Positions 37,301-48,159 of a DNA stretch of 64,000 bases are shown here, piece by piece. Made by a program: the position numbers and the translations under genes. Numbering within the stretch: the stretch's first letter is position 1; each line of letters opens with the position of its first letter. The stretch spans positions 113,303,355 to 113,367,354 of the forward strand of contig OW121742.1 of assembly GCA_933228675.1 (NCBI GenBank), given 5' to 3'. This stretch comes from Stomorhina lunata (Eukaryota; Arthropoda; Insecta; Diptera; Rhiniidae). The notes beneath the pieces are model-generated. The model searched no databases. It saw nothing but the letters and a program-made list of their open reading frames with translations, and had not been told where the DNA came from.

Positions 37301-37795
37301 TTTTCTATAGATAAATTTTCGATAAAGATATAAAAATTTTTCCATAGAAAAATTTTCGATAAAGGAACTTTTCTATAGAAAATTTTTCGATAAAAAATAT
37401 TTTTCTATAGAAACATTTTCGATAAAAAATATTTTTCTATAGAAAAATTTGCGATAAAAAATATTTTTCTATATAAAAAAATTTTCGATAAAAAATATTT
37501 TTCTATAGAAAAATTTTCGATAAAAAATATTTTTCTATAGATAAATTTTCGATAAAGATATAAAAATTTTTCCATAGAAAAATTTTCGATAAAGGAACTT
37601 TTCTATAGAAAAATTTTCGATAAAAAAATTTTTCTATAGAAAAATTTTCTATAAAAAAATTTTTCTATAGATAAATTTTCGATAAAGATATAAAAATTTT
37701 TCCATAGAAAAATTTTCGATAAAGGAACTTTTCTATAGAAAAATTTTCGATAAAAAATATTTTTCTATAAAAAATTTTCGACAAAAGTATTTTTT
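34325..37795. repeat. Palindromic satellite, about 31-bp unit with higher-order repeats (linker CGATAAAAATA)
   Basis: About 110 units have the core TTTTTCTATAGAAAAA and linkers CGATAAAAA or TTGTTAAAAATA. Marker units recur in a fixed order. A GCATAGAAAA unit appears near 34737, 35014, 35509, 35909 and 36342, and an AATACCTTTCTATAAAAA unit near 35345 and 36178. A third marker, GATATAAAAATTTTTCCATAG with AAAGGAACTTTTC, recurs four times at 37158-37735. Blocks of several hundred bp were therefore duplicated as wholes. Confidence 0.9.
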
Positions 37796-38602
37796 TTTCA
37801 CGGACAATGCCGGGTCTCCCCATCTACTTGTTTTTAAATTAAAATGTAAATTTTATTCTATTATTGCAGCATAAATTATATGTATTACTGGGATTATATT
37901 AAGACTATAATTAAATTTTAATTGTTAAGTTTAATAATCCTTGTATCGATAAGAAAATAAAAAAGCAGAGCTGTAAATTAATGATTTTTGTTTTAAGGAA
38001 TTTGTAAAATATTTAGAACATTAATTTAATATTATTTTTGTAACCAAAATGAACGAACTGGACTTGGCTGATATAATGTTTTTTAACAAAGAAATAGCGG
38101 TAAACCCGTAAATTGGTCGATATTTTCCTGACTAAGTAGAGGTATGTTGTTATGCCCGGCTACGCAGAAAAATTCAATCTTAGTTGGTTAAAGTCTAAGT
38201 TATGGCGGGGGCAATATAAATATTTCTTTATAGAGTGTTAGGTTGTACCGATTACTACAACATTGGACACAGAGATTTGTAAGGGCATTTAAGTGTCAAA
38301 ATCTGAATTCCGGGAGGACAATAAAATGACTTATTTTAATATGAAATTTTATTAGAAGCTGTCTGTGTATTCATACCGAGAGACGGACATCATTATTGAC
38401 TCGGAAAGTGATTCTATATCGATCGGCTTTCGTTTTAAGAAAAATTTATAAAACTAAATATTGAATGCATATACATTTTATCGTCAGAAATCTGAACTAG
38501 ATGGTGCGCTTTAAAAATTTTCCGTCTACAACTTCAGCCGATATAAACTTTAAAGCTGGATTTCCTACCGAAATATTAAGAATTTATAGAATCCCTAATA
38601 AA
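37796..38602. other. Spacer, no gene seen
   Basis: No supported frame or transposon end. The stretch 38165-38240 recalls the repeats upstream of Mgat4 (AAGTCTAAGTTATGGCG, TTCTTTATAGAG). Confidence 0.45.
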
Positions 38603-39545
38603 AACAAGTAAGAGTGTTATATTCGGCTGTGCCGAATCTTTTAAACCCGCCATCAAGTTTCGTTCGAAGGTGCAGCTAATTCAAAATGTGGACCGAATTC
38701 GAAAAAAGTTGTTACGCTAGTTGGTCATAACTGTCATAGTTTCTAATTTAATAGCTTTTAACTGGCCTTTGCTACATTTGTTTTGGTTTCCGGGAGTGTT
38801 TTTTATATGAAAGCTATAGTCAAATATGGACCGATTCCTATAAAATTTGATATACTGACCAATAGTTGCATAAAATTTCTCTATTCTAAATTTAGTCGCC
38901 ATAGCTATTACAATTCTATTCAATTTATCAGTATTTTTGTGTTTCCGTAAGTTTTTTTATATGGGAGCTATGGTCAGATGGTGACCGATTGTGAAAAAAT
39001 TTTGCACACTGGTTCCTTGTGCTAAATTTAGTGGCCAAAGCTATTAAAGTTTATCATTTATTGGCATTTAAGTGTATTTCAGGTGGAATTTAGGCCGTTT
39101 CCGTAAGTTTTTTGTATAGGCTATGTTTAAATGTGAACCGATTTCGATAAAATTTTATATGCTGCCTAGTACTTATGTAAAACTTATTTAAACCAAATTT
39201 TATCATCGAAGATGTTATAATTTGTCATTTATTAGCAAACAAGCGATTATCCTAGACGAGGTTATACTGGAGCTATGTTTAGATGATAACCTATTTTGCT
39301 CGATTTCAATACAAAAATTTTCCAAGAAATGAAGAATATTTATGCCAAATTTCAGTGACCTATATCCTTTTGTTAAGGTTTTATCGTGCCGACAACAGAC
39401 AGACGGATATCGCTCAATCTTCATAGAATTTCATAAGGATTCAGAATATACTTCAATTATGGTGTTTGAGTTAATATCAAGGAAATTACAAATGGAATGA
39501 CAATCTCAATATACCACCCACTCTTTTTGATGGTGGGTATAAAAA
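38603..39545 (+). repeat. Interspersed fly repeat, long copy
   Basis: It starts AACAAGTAAGAGTGTTATAT with TTCGGCTGTGCCGAA and ends GATGGTGGGTATAAAAAG. It contains repeated sub-blocks (TATGGGAGCTATGGTCA, ACCGATT, CTAAATTTAG). It aligns over its last 800 bp with 58190-59380 and serves as the uninterrupted reference for the TTAA insertion there. It is non-coding. Confidence 0.7.
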
Positions 39546-39564
39546 GAATCGAAACGGCAGAAGG

Positions 39565-39850
39565 CCAAATAATAAAGCTCCCAAATACATATGGTGAGAC
39601 CGCTATTAGTGTAAGAATGTATCGAGAGTGGTTTCAACGCTTTTGAAAGGGCGATTTTGACGACAAAGACCGGTCGTGGAAGAGAGATCATGACTTATTA
39701 AGAGGATCGTTATGGAACGCAATTAATGCGTTTGTGTCAAGCATTGAAAACAAACGACCTCAATACAACGAGAGATACGGTAAAGGGACAGTTTGTACCA
39801 AATGTGGTAGGATCGGTCTAGGGGAACTTTGTCCTCCCTACAAATGAAAT
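39565..39850 (+). pseudogene. mariner transposase fragment (N-terminal helix-turn-helix region)
   Basis: The sequence reads NTYGETAISVRMYREWFQRF, a stop, then KGDFDDKDRSWKRD. This is the characteristic mariner N-terminal block (YGE...S..T...WF.RFK.GDF...D). Frame breaks follow within 100 bp and no catalytic region is present. It is a dead fragment. Confidence 0.65.
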
Positions 39851-40954
39851 AAGATTGGAGTTGCATTAGGCGCAAACGCATATTTCATTCGGGACACTCT
39901 TTATTATTGAATACGTATTAAGTTATCGTTGTAAAATTATTTGTATAAATAAAATGCACTGATTTTTTTTTTTTTTAATTTTTATTAGCACTTATCTTAT
40001 ATTATTATTATCTTATATGTAAATGTCCATTTCAATTTGTTTATAAACAGTTCACAGACGTGTTTTTTCCATAAATAAATTTTTACGCGATGAGCTTGTT
40101 TTTTTTTCAGATAAATATTCAAATGTTAATGAAACTTCTAGTATTTAACATTGCAGTTCATTACCATAAATTTTAAATATTGCACATTTTTCCTTGAGTT
40201 ATTTATTACCTGAATAAGTTTGAAATATTCAAATTTTTCATATTCAAAATTTTTAATTTTCCAAAATGTTTTAGTATTCAAAATTTAAAATTTTCCAAAA
40301 TTTTTTAATTTTCCAAAATTTTTTAATTTTCCAGAATTTTTAATTTTCAAAAATTTTTATTTTCCAAAATTTTTAATTTTCCATAACCCGGTAAAATGTT
40401 ATTTAGTTGATAAATGTTACATTTAACAATAGTTTCTTTATTTTGTATTGTTATTTATTTAGCTGTTTCTCACTTTAATGAATCACTTTGTATTTGAAAT
40501 TTAACGAAAATGAAAGCATTTGTTTCATTTTAGTTTTACTCGTATATTTTTTTTTTAATTTTATTTATTTAAAATGTTTATTTGAAAACTTTTTCTCACA
40601 CGACCGGCTTTGAGCAGAGTCTTTGTAGTACTAAGTTCTATGTGCTCAAAGTTAATGTGACATGTCTTGAGAGAATAATGACACGAACTGTATACAAGTA
40701 GACTTTTAGTACGAAAGCGAGGGGAAATATTAAGGCCTTAATATGAAAGGCCCTTTCTAATCATAATATAGTTCATAGTCTAGATAAAAGTCTATTTGAT
40801 AGTCAAGTTTAAAGTAAAATTCATAGTCCATTTAATAGTCTAGTTCATAATTTAATTCCCAGTTTAATTTATAGTCTAGTTCACAGTCTAGTTCATAGTC
40901 TAGTATACAGTCTTCCAATTTCGAGCATAATATTCGAGTAATTTTGAATAGGGT
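39851..40954. other. Spacer with simple repeats, no gene seen
   Basis: Positions 40240-40385 hold repeats of TTTTAATTTTCCAAAA. Positions 40768-40912 hold a degenerate 12-bp minisatellite (TAGTCTAGTTCA), a relative of the mop-intron minisatellites. No gene is supported. Confidence 0.55.
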
Positions 40955-41205
40955 TGAACCGCCGTGGTATAGCAGATTAGTCATCCGCCTTGCATACCAG
41001 AGGTCCCAAGTTCGATCCCCGGCCAGACCCACTTGAAAAAATAAATTTTCAAAAAACTGGCGATTAACCTCATAACTCAGCTTGCCACTGGTTGGAGTTG
41101 GAGCTGGAGTTATAACGTAGGTCCCTTACAATGAGTCTAAAAATAGAATCGGATGCAGCTCATTATCTTGTTCCAATTGGAATGTTGTCGGGGAGTTACA
41201 TATAT
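40955..41205 (+). mobile_element. tRNA-derived SINE, copy 1
   Basis: The head reads GCCGTGGTATAGCAG, then an A-box-like TAGCAGATTAG and a B box AAGTTCGATCCCCGG at about 41008-41022. A body of about 180 bp ends near GTTCCAATTGGAATGTTG and a (TA)n tail. The second copy at 57946-58184 defines the boundaries. No intact cloverleaf is formed, so this is not called a tRNA gene. Confidence 0.7.
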
Positions 41206-41234
41206 ATATATACAATTTTGAATATGATTCCGGC

Positions 41235-43620
41235 GCCCTATGCTCCACTGGGAGTCAAGGATAACAGAAGAAGAATCCGACGCAGTTTCCTCAACACTCC
41301 GCGAAAATCAGTATGGGTTCAGTAAGAACCGTTCTTGTTTTCATCTCATCAACACAGTATGAAGAGTACTAGAGCAGTGTAATAAATTCCGCATCCCCAT
41401 TTACCTAGCGTTTATCGAAGGCTTTTGACAGTGTCAACAGAAGGCTTTTGACAGTGTCAACAGAAGCTATCTATGGATAATTTTAGAAAATCGTAACATG
41501 CCAACGAGAGAAGTATTCCTTGTATCCGACGCAGTTTCCTCTACACTCCGCGAAAATCAGTTTGGGTTCAGAAAGAACCGTTCTTGTTTTCATCTAATCA
41601 ACACAGTAAGAAGAGTACTAGAGCAGTGTAATGAATTCCGCATCCCCATTTACCTAGCGTTCATCGATGGCTTTTGACAGTGTCAACAGAAGCTATCTAT
41701 GGATAATTTTGGAAAATCGTAACATGCCAACGAGAGAAGTACTCCTTGTATCCGACGCAGTTTCCTCAACACTCCGCGAAAATCAGTTAGGGTTCAGAAA
41801 GAACCGTTCTTGTTTTCATCTAATCAACACAGTTAGAAGAGTACTAGAGCAGTGTAATGAATTCCGCATCCCCATTTACCTAGCGTTCATCGATGGCTTT
41901 TGACAGTGTCAACAGAAGCTATCTATGGATAATATTAGAAAATCGTAACATGCCAACGAGAGAAGTATTCCTTGTATCCGACGCAGTTTCCTCTACACTC
42001 CGCGAAAATCAGTTTGGGTTCAGAAAGAACCGTTCTTGTTTTCATCTAATCAACACAGTAAGAAGAGTACTAGAGCAGTGTAATGAATTCCGCATCCCCA
42101 TTTACCTAGCGTTCATCGATGGCTTTTGACAGTGTCAACAGAAGCTATCTATGGATAATTTTGGAAAATCGTAACATGCCAACGAGAGAAGTACTCCTTG
42201 TATCCGACGCAGTTTCCTCAACACTCCGCGAAAATCAGTTAGGGTTCAGAAAGAACCGTTCTTGTTTTCATCTAATCAACACAGTAAGAAGAGTACTAGA
42301 GCAGTGTAATGAATTCCGCATCCCCATTTACCTAGCGTTCATCGATGGCTTTTGACAGTGTCAACAGAAGCTATCTATGGATAATATTAGAAAATCGTAA
42401 CATGCCAACGAGAGAAGTATTTCGTGTATCCGACGCAGTTTCCTCTACACTCCGCGAAAATCAGTTTGGGTTCAGAAAGAACCGTTCTTGTTTTCATCTA
42501 ATCAACACAGTAAGAAGAGTACTAGAGCAGTGTAATGAATTCCGCGTCCCCATTTACCACGCGTTTATCGATGGCTTTTGACAGTGCCAACAAAAGGCTT
42601 TTGACAGTGTCAACAGAAGCTATTTATAGAATTTAAAAAATCATAACATGCCAACTAGAATTCTGAACTAATTCGGGATATGTACGTGGATTTTAAATGT
42701 CGAATCCTACACACTGGAGTTACCTATATGTATCTTGTCACCTATATTTTTTATCCTTGTCATCGACAATATAATATGCACGTCTTTGAATGGTAGACGC
42801 GGTATACAAATGGGCACCCTTTAAACAACTCGAGAAGTTGGAATATGCGGATGACGTATGTCTTCTAAGCCAAAGCTCAGGCCACCTTCAAGAAAATACC
42901 ACTGTTGTATCTTGGGCAGCTGGTCTGGCAATCAATATTTCCAAGACAAAGATTATGCCTGGAGGCTATGGCGTAAACCCGCCAACACACATCAATGTGG
43001 ATAACGAGGTTATTGTATGTGTAGGTACCTTTAATTACCCTGGAAGTTTGGTGTTTACAAAAGGGGTTATTGAATCGCTTATTAACAAGGCAAAATCAGC
43101 ATTCGGCATTCTCTGAGCTATTTGGAAATCTCGGCAAATATCAACAACAACCAAGCTACGAATATACAACTCGAATGTCAAGTATATCCTGTATTACGGC
43201 TGCAAAACTTGGAAACGCTGAAATGCCATCGATAAGCGCCTGCAATTTCGGGCAGCTGGGCTGGAAGACAAAGATTATGCCTGGAGGATATGGCACAAAA
43301 CCCCTCAACACACATCAATGTGGATAACGAGGTTAATGGATGTACAAAAGGTGGCGCCGACGAGGATATTGAATCGCGTATTAACAACGCAAAATCAGCA
43401 TTCGGCATTCCCTGAGCTATTTGAAAACATCGGCAAATATCAACAACAGCCAAGTTACGAATATACAACTCGAATGTCAAGTTTATCCTATATTACGGCA
43501 GGGAAGCTTGGAAACGCACAAATGGCATCGATAAAAGCCTGTAAAACTTTGCAAACAAATGCTTACGGCAAATCCTTAATATATGGTGGCCGAACCTGAT
43601 AAGAAATGAAGATCTACTTG
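41235..43620 (+). pseudogene. LINE reverse transcriptase, rearranged and tandemly expanded
   Basis: Blocks of a non-LTR reverse transcriptase are visible: ENQFGFRKNRSCFHLIN, IYLAFIDGF joined to AFDSVNRSYLWIILEN (normally FIDF.KAFDSV), EYADDVCLLSQ with YADD at 42844-42855, and INISKTKIMPGGYG. NKAKSAFGIL and a C-terminal CKTLQTNAYGKSL tail follow. The order is disturbed. A 3'-end phrase (CCTATGCTCCACTGGGAGTC) sits in front, the palm block is repeated five times, and the segment 42948-43260 is repeated at 43268-43560 (320-bp shift). Many stops are present. The type resembles elements annotated as endonuclease-reverse transcriptase. The clade is not resolved. Confidence 0.75.
41443..42572 (+). 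repeat. 226-bp tandem repeat of the reverse transcriptase palm block, alternating types
   Basis: Five units begin GGCTTTTGACAGTGTCAACA at 41443, 41669, 41895, 42121 and 42347. Units 2 and 4 share GATAATTTTGGAAAATC and AGTACTCCTTG. Units 3 and 5 share GATAATATTAGAAAATC. The array therefore grew as 452-bp dimers. Because 226 is not divisible by three, each unit ends in a TGA and reopens, giving a 78-codon frame per unit. A 23-bp doublet of the start sequence marks both ends (41420 and 42572). Confidence 0.92.
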
Positions 43621-43859
43621 ACGCGACAAATCAAATCCCTGCTTCTGCCATTGTTTCAGTCGGTTGTATGTTGTAGCTTTAGTCATAAAGACCTCAGAGC
43701 CGCAACCTTTAGTCGAATTTTGCACATTACTAAATGATGGTCGCTATTTATATCTGCTCCGCGCCTCGAGCGTATATTTTTAATTCTTAGTAATGCCAAT
43801 TGGCGAAATCCAGGTTATTTTAAGCTGTAATTTGTGAGGGAAAATAGTGCCACCCACAA

Positions 43860-45870
43860 CAAGCTATTTTTCGCAGCATACCTCGATCAGTCTTTCTCCA
43901 TTATCGTACCTTACTCCGACACCGTGTTTACCAATACAACGTTCCAAAACGGTATTGTTTAAGTCTACCTTGGCGTTAAAGTCGCCAAGTATTATAGTAA
44001 TAACACAGTTATGAACATTTCTGTTCATTCAACTGCTAAGGACGTCATAAAATTCATCTTTATCACTTTCAGATTGGATTTCAGTCGGAGCATAGACATT
44101 GATAACACAGGTCAACAGCAAAAATGTGCTCGAGTAGCCACTATATACATTTGATGTATCATGGCTACCTTAGTACAAAAATAGTAAAATTTTTAAATTC
44201 TATGGCAAGATTTTTTAAAAAATTTTTTATTTTTTTTTTTAAATTGCAATTTTTTTTAGACGTTTCTTCAAATAATTAATGATAACTCAAAAACTACTAG
44301 TCCGATATTATTAAAATAAAATTAGAAAAATTAAAATTTACATAGCCTTTAATTCGTCTATATATTGCGTTTCAATCGGATCAATAGTATCGGAGTTATA
44401 ATAAAAAACTTAAGAAAAAAATATATTTTTTACGTAAAAATGGCAAAAATTTTCGTTTTAAAAAAATCATCAAAAATCGAAAACGGCAAAAAAACTTCCA
44501 GATTTATTATTTTATCGCATAGCGACATATAATAGCAACAAAATGAGATATCGACCAAAAATCGATTGATTTTTTTCGAATTTATTCACAATTTAGTGAA
44601 TTCGCTCATCTTCACAAAATTTTAGTTTTTTGCTTGATATACGCATTATAGCGGGTTTTCAAATGTATGAAAAGAATAAATTTTCCAATTTCAAGGGGTG
44701 CATGTCGGATTATTGTGAGATTTGGTGAGAAACTTCCACCCACAAAATTTTTGTCGAATTGGACAACGTTAACACGTAGCGCATAGGCCCCAAATCTGAA
44801 AAATAGCGTATAAATCGAAAAAAATTGTCAAATTTTCAGTTTTTGCAAAATTAAAGCTATTTTTTTCTCCTTTTGCAAAAAAGTGGATCCTGGTCCTTAG
44901 GGCAAACACAATGGGATTTCCAATAAGCTACATATCTTTAAAATCGGTTAAACAGTTTTCGAGTTACTACAATTTGCACTGGCCATTACATGTCCTTGAG
45001 GACTTGCCGAAGACGATTTACAAAAACATTTTATTTAGTTTAAAATCTTTTATTTTTTTCTTTTTTAACTTACAATATACATGTCAACAATAAAATATAA
45101 AATTTCGTTAAATTGACGGATATCTTCCTATTACACAACGCAACAAAATAAAAAAATTCGAACAAATTTTTTGCCGTTTTCGATTTTTCATGATTTTTTT
45201 AAAACGAAAATTTTTGCCATTTTTATGTAAAAAATATATTTTTTTCCTAAGTTTTTTATTATAACTCCGATACTATTGATCCCATTGAAACGCGATATAT
45301 AGACGAATTAAAAGCTATGTAAATCTTAATTTTAATGATTTTATTTTAATAATATCGGACTAGTAGTTTTTGAGTTATCATTAATTATTTGAAGAAACGT
45401 CTAAAAAAAATTGCAATTTAAAAAAAAAATTAAAAAAAAATCTTGCCATAGAATTTAAAAATTTTTACCATTTTTGTATAAAGGTAGTCATGATACATCA
45501 AAATTGTATAGTGGTTTTAAGAGCACATGAAATTTTTTTTATTTTGTTGTGCTGTGTAATTACCAAATTGCGAGCTTTAGTTTTGATTATTATTGTCATG
45601 AGCCTTTCACTGATAGTATACATACCATGCTATAATGGACATAGCTATTTTTTTCGATATTAGGAATTCCACACCCCTACTATGTTCATTGCCTTTTGGG
45701 CGGCCGGAGTAAAGAATCTCCCCTTGCCCTATCCATCTTGCTTCTTGCACCGCCAGGAAATCAATTTTATAACACAACATTTCTCGTCTTAGTTTATCGA
45801 ATTTCCCATGTTTCGTATAGCGTGCGTACGAACATAATCCAATATAATGCCCATTAGAAGGCCCACAAGA
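43860..45870 (-). pseudogene. LINE endonuclease domain (EEP type), split by an insertion
   Basis: Read on the minus strand: KLRREMLCYKIDFLAVQEAR, WIGQGEILYSG, then KARNLVIT (right of the insertion) and CVINVYAPTEIQSESDKDE, FYDVLSS, ILGDFNAKVD (43963-43986), GKHGVGVRYDNGERLI. These are the conserved motifs of the endonuclease/exonuclease/phosphatase domain of non-LTR elements. Several stops are present. The domain is interrupted by the palindromic element at 44113-45556. It points toward, and lies on the opposite strand from, the reverse transcriptase fragment ending at 43620. Confidence 0.78.
44113..45556. mobile_element. Element with about 390-bp inverted arms inserted in the LINE endonuclease
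   Basis: The left arm (about 44113-44510) is the reverse complement of the right arm (about 45150-45556). Paired blocks include ATGTGCTC, TTGATGTATCATG, CTATGGCAAGATTTTTT, GACGTTTCTTCAAATAATTAATG, CTACTAGTCCGATATTATT and TTTTTACGTAAAAATGGC. The centre (44510-45150) is AT-rich without a transposase frame. The exact ends are uncertain by a few bases, and a 2-3 bp target duplication is possible but not certain. Confidence 0.75.
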
Positions 45871-46734
45871 CTCAACCTTTTCCCTCGAATCTTCTATAGT
45901 ATAAAAGTACAGCCCTCTTGCATGAGTATAAATAAATTTATTAAGTGTGAGTGTAAGTATATTATTTTTTTAAACAATTGTTACTACTATTAAACTTAAT
46001 TAAACTTATAAAGCTTGTTTTCTTTTAACGATTATTTTGATTTGTTTTTGGTTTCTTATAGCATGTATGCACTTCATTTCTTATTACTCAATTGTTGGGT
46101 CCGGCCTACTGAAAAGCTATTGAAATGGATAAAGGAGGTGGGAGATGTCATCATGCAATTTTTTGTTTTTTTTTTGCTATTTTATAATTTTTACAGAACG
46201 ATGATTTTTAAAAGACGGCAAGCCGTTATGCCTTGTTTTTTAGTTTTACAATACCCTACACATTAAGCTATACATACACCAAAGTAGATAGTGCATAAAG
46301 TTTAATGCGATGGACTTGGGACCTTTAACTTTATCAGAAAATGATACTGAACAAATTATTGCTGTTTACAGATAAAGAGTTTATTCAACAGACATGCATT
46401 TACATAAAAAAAAGTTTATCTGTCTGTGAATTGAGACTAATTGGTTTGTAAACACATTTTTTTATGGTCATTTACGCCGGATTGTACTTTACGGTACTTT
46501 ATGGTTGTGCTGGATATGTTGGTCCTTCGAACCGGATTCTGCGTTTATAAGAAAAAGATACAGTAGTGCAAAAAAACTGGTATACACAAAAAGGTTAAGG
46601 TTGTCATTTAATCAAATGATCGATCTTACGACTTTAATGGTTGTAGATCAATCAAGCGATATACATGGTAGTATTAAACATGGAGTTACCAGCCACATTT
46701 TAGGGAAATATTTACCAGCATTCTTTCATTACTA
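45871..46734. other. Spacer with a TATA-like motif, no gene seen
   Basis: AGTATAAAAGTACAGCC at about 45898 followed by AATAAATTTATT resembles an LTR or promoter core, but no partner LTR was found. Frames at 46015-46266 and 46505-46735 show no recognisable domain. Confidence 0.4.
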
Positions 46735-48023
46735 AAGAGTGTTCTAAAAAAAATATGCATTTACTATTTTAGACAAAATTTATCCATAGTGCAAGAAATA
46801 ATTTATTTTTTGATCAAGTTAGTTTCTATAGATATGTCAGATACTATTATTTTAGAAATTATTAATTTTCAATAGTTATTTCAATCAAAATGGACTGCGA
46901 AAAAAAGTTCGTGAAAATATAATTAAAACTTTTCAAAAATCCGACTTCTAAAAAAATAGCCAAAAATTTGAAAATTGACCCTCAAACGGTTTCTAATGCC
47001 ATCAGACGGTATAAGGACAACCTGAGCATTGAAAGAAAACCTGGATCAGGGAGGAAAAAAGGTCCTACAGATATTGGTAAGGCAAAAGAAGTCGAGCGAC
47101 TCTTTGGAAGAGCGCCTAACACTTCTTTAAGAAAAGCAGCTCGTACGGTGAAATGTTCTACGAATTTTGCACATAGAGTCAAAGCTTATGCTGGACTGAA
47201 GACATACAAAGTCCAAAAGGTTCCAGATCGCAATGCTAGAAAGAACTTAGAAGCAAAAAAAACGAGCGAAAAAATTGAAGTCTGATTTTATAAAAAAATA
47301 CACCTGTTGTGTGATGGATGATGAAACATACGTACTGGCAGACTTTTCTCAACTTCCTGGTCAAGATTTTTATGTTGCTGATAAACGGGGCAATGTTCGG
47401 CAAGAGTTTCGCACAAAAAAACAAACAAAATTCCCTAAGAAGTTTCTCGTGTGGCAAGCTATTTGCAGTTGTGGCAAAAGAAGTAAAGTATTTGTGGCAT
47501 CTGGCACAATAAACACAGAAATTTATATAAAGGAGTGCCTACAAAAACGGTTGTTACCCTTTTTAAGAGAGCACAGAGTGACTACATTTTTTTGGCCCGA
47601 TTTGGCATCATGCCATTATGGAAAAAAGGCACTTGAGTGGTACTCAAAGAATAATGTCATTTTTGTACCACGAGAGGCAAATCCAACTAACTGTCCAGAA
47701 CTTCGGCCTGTGGAAAGGTATTGGGCTCTGGTAAAAAAGGAATTGAAGAACACAGGAAAGATTTCCAAGAACATGTCCGATTTTAAGCGCAGGTGGAACA
47801 CATGCTCCAAAAAGGTATCAGAAACAACTGTAAAATCTTTAATGGGAGGGTTTCCGAAAAAAGTCGATAATTTTGCAAAACCCGAGTACTAAGTAAACAT
47901 TTTAATGCTAAATGATTTTGTATAATATGTCATTATATTTGCATATTTTGTAGAGTTTATATATTAAAAGGTTTGATTTTTATTTAAGAAAATCCAACTA
48001 CAAATTTTATTTAGAGCACTCTT
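46735..48023 (+). mobile_element. Tc1/mariner element, DD37E type, copy 1
   Basis: The element is 1289 bp, from AAGAGTGTTCTAAA to ...TTTAGAGCACTCTT, with TA on both sides (46733-46734 and 48024-48025). The short inverted ends and TA target define Tc1/mariner. It carries a broken transposase. Its sister copy lies inverted at 60494-61788. Confidence 0.9.
46890..47892 (+). pseudogene. DD37E Tc1/mariner transposase, frameshifted
   Basis: The N-terminal helix-turn-helix part (KIDPQTVSNAIRRY, GSGRKKGPTD, NTSLRKAARTVKCSTNFAHRV) is in one frame. The catalytic part (CCVMDDETYVLADFSQ, TFFWPDLASCHYG, RPVERYWALVKKEL) is in another. The second Asp and the Glu are separated by 37 residues, giving DD37E. 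Compared with the sister copy, the frame is lost by one extra A in a run of eight near 47255-47262. The start region is also broken by a missing A near 46900. Transposase cuts and pastes DNA at TA; this copy cannot make it. Confidence 0.88.
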
Positions 48024-48159
48024 TATATCGTCATGTATTTGCAAAAATTTCTCACAAAAACTAAAGTTTAATCCCAATCAAAATGACGTTATATGTTTAG
48101 TTTTTGATATTGTCATGTGTCATATATCCAAAGCAGAGAAGACCGATCATTCTTTAAGA

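Noticed and set aside
5690..37795. CRISPR-like appearance of short palindromic repeats with spacers
   Set aside because: The linkers are repeated rather than unique, no cas genes are present, and the genome is clearly eukaryotic.
40955..41030. A functional tRNA gene
   Set aside because: Pol III boxes are present but no acceptor stem or anticodon arm folds convincingly, and the sequence continues into a shared SINE body.
45895..45950. A solo LTR with a TATA box and polyadenylation signal
   Set aside because: No second LTR, TG...CA ends or primer-binding site could be found.
47236..47810. Minus-strand frames over the Tc1/mariner transposase
   Set aside because: They are antisense shadows. 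The plus frame carries the catalytic motifs.
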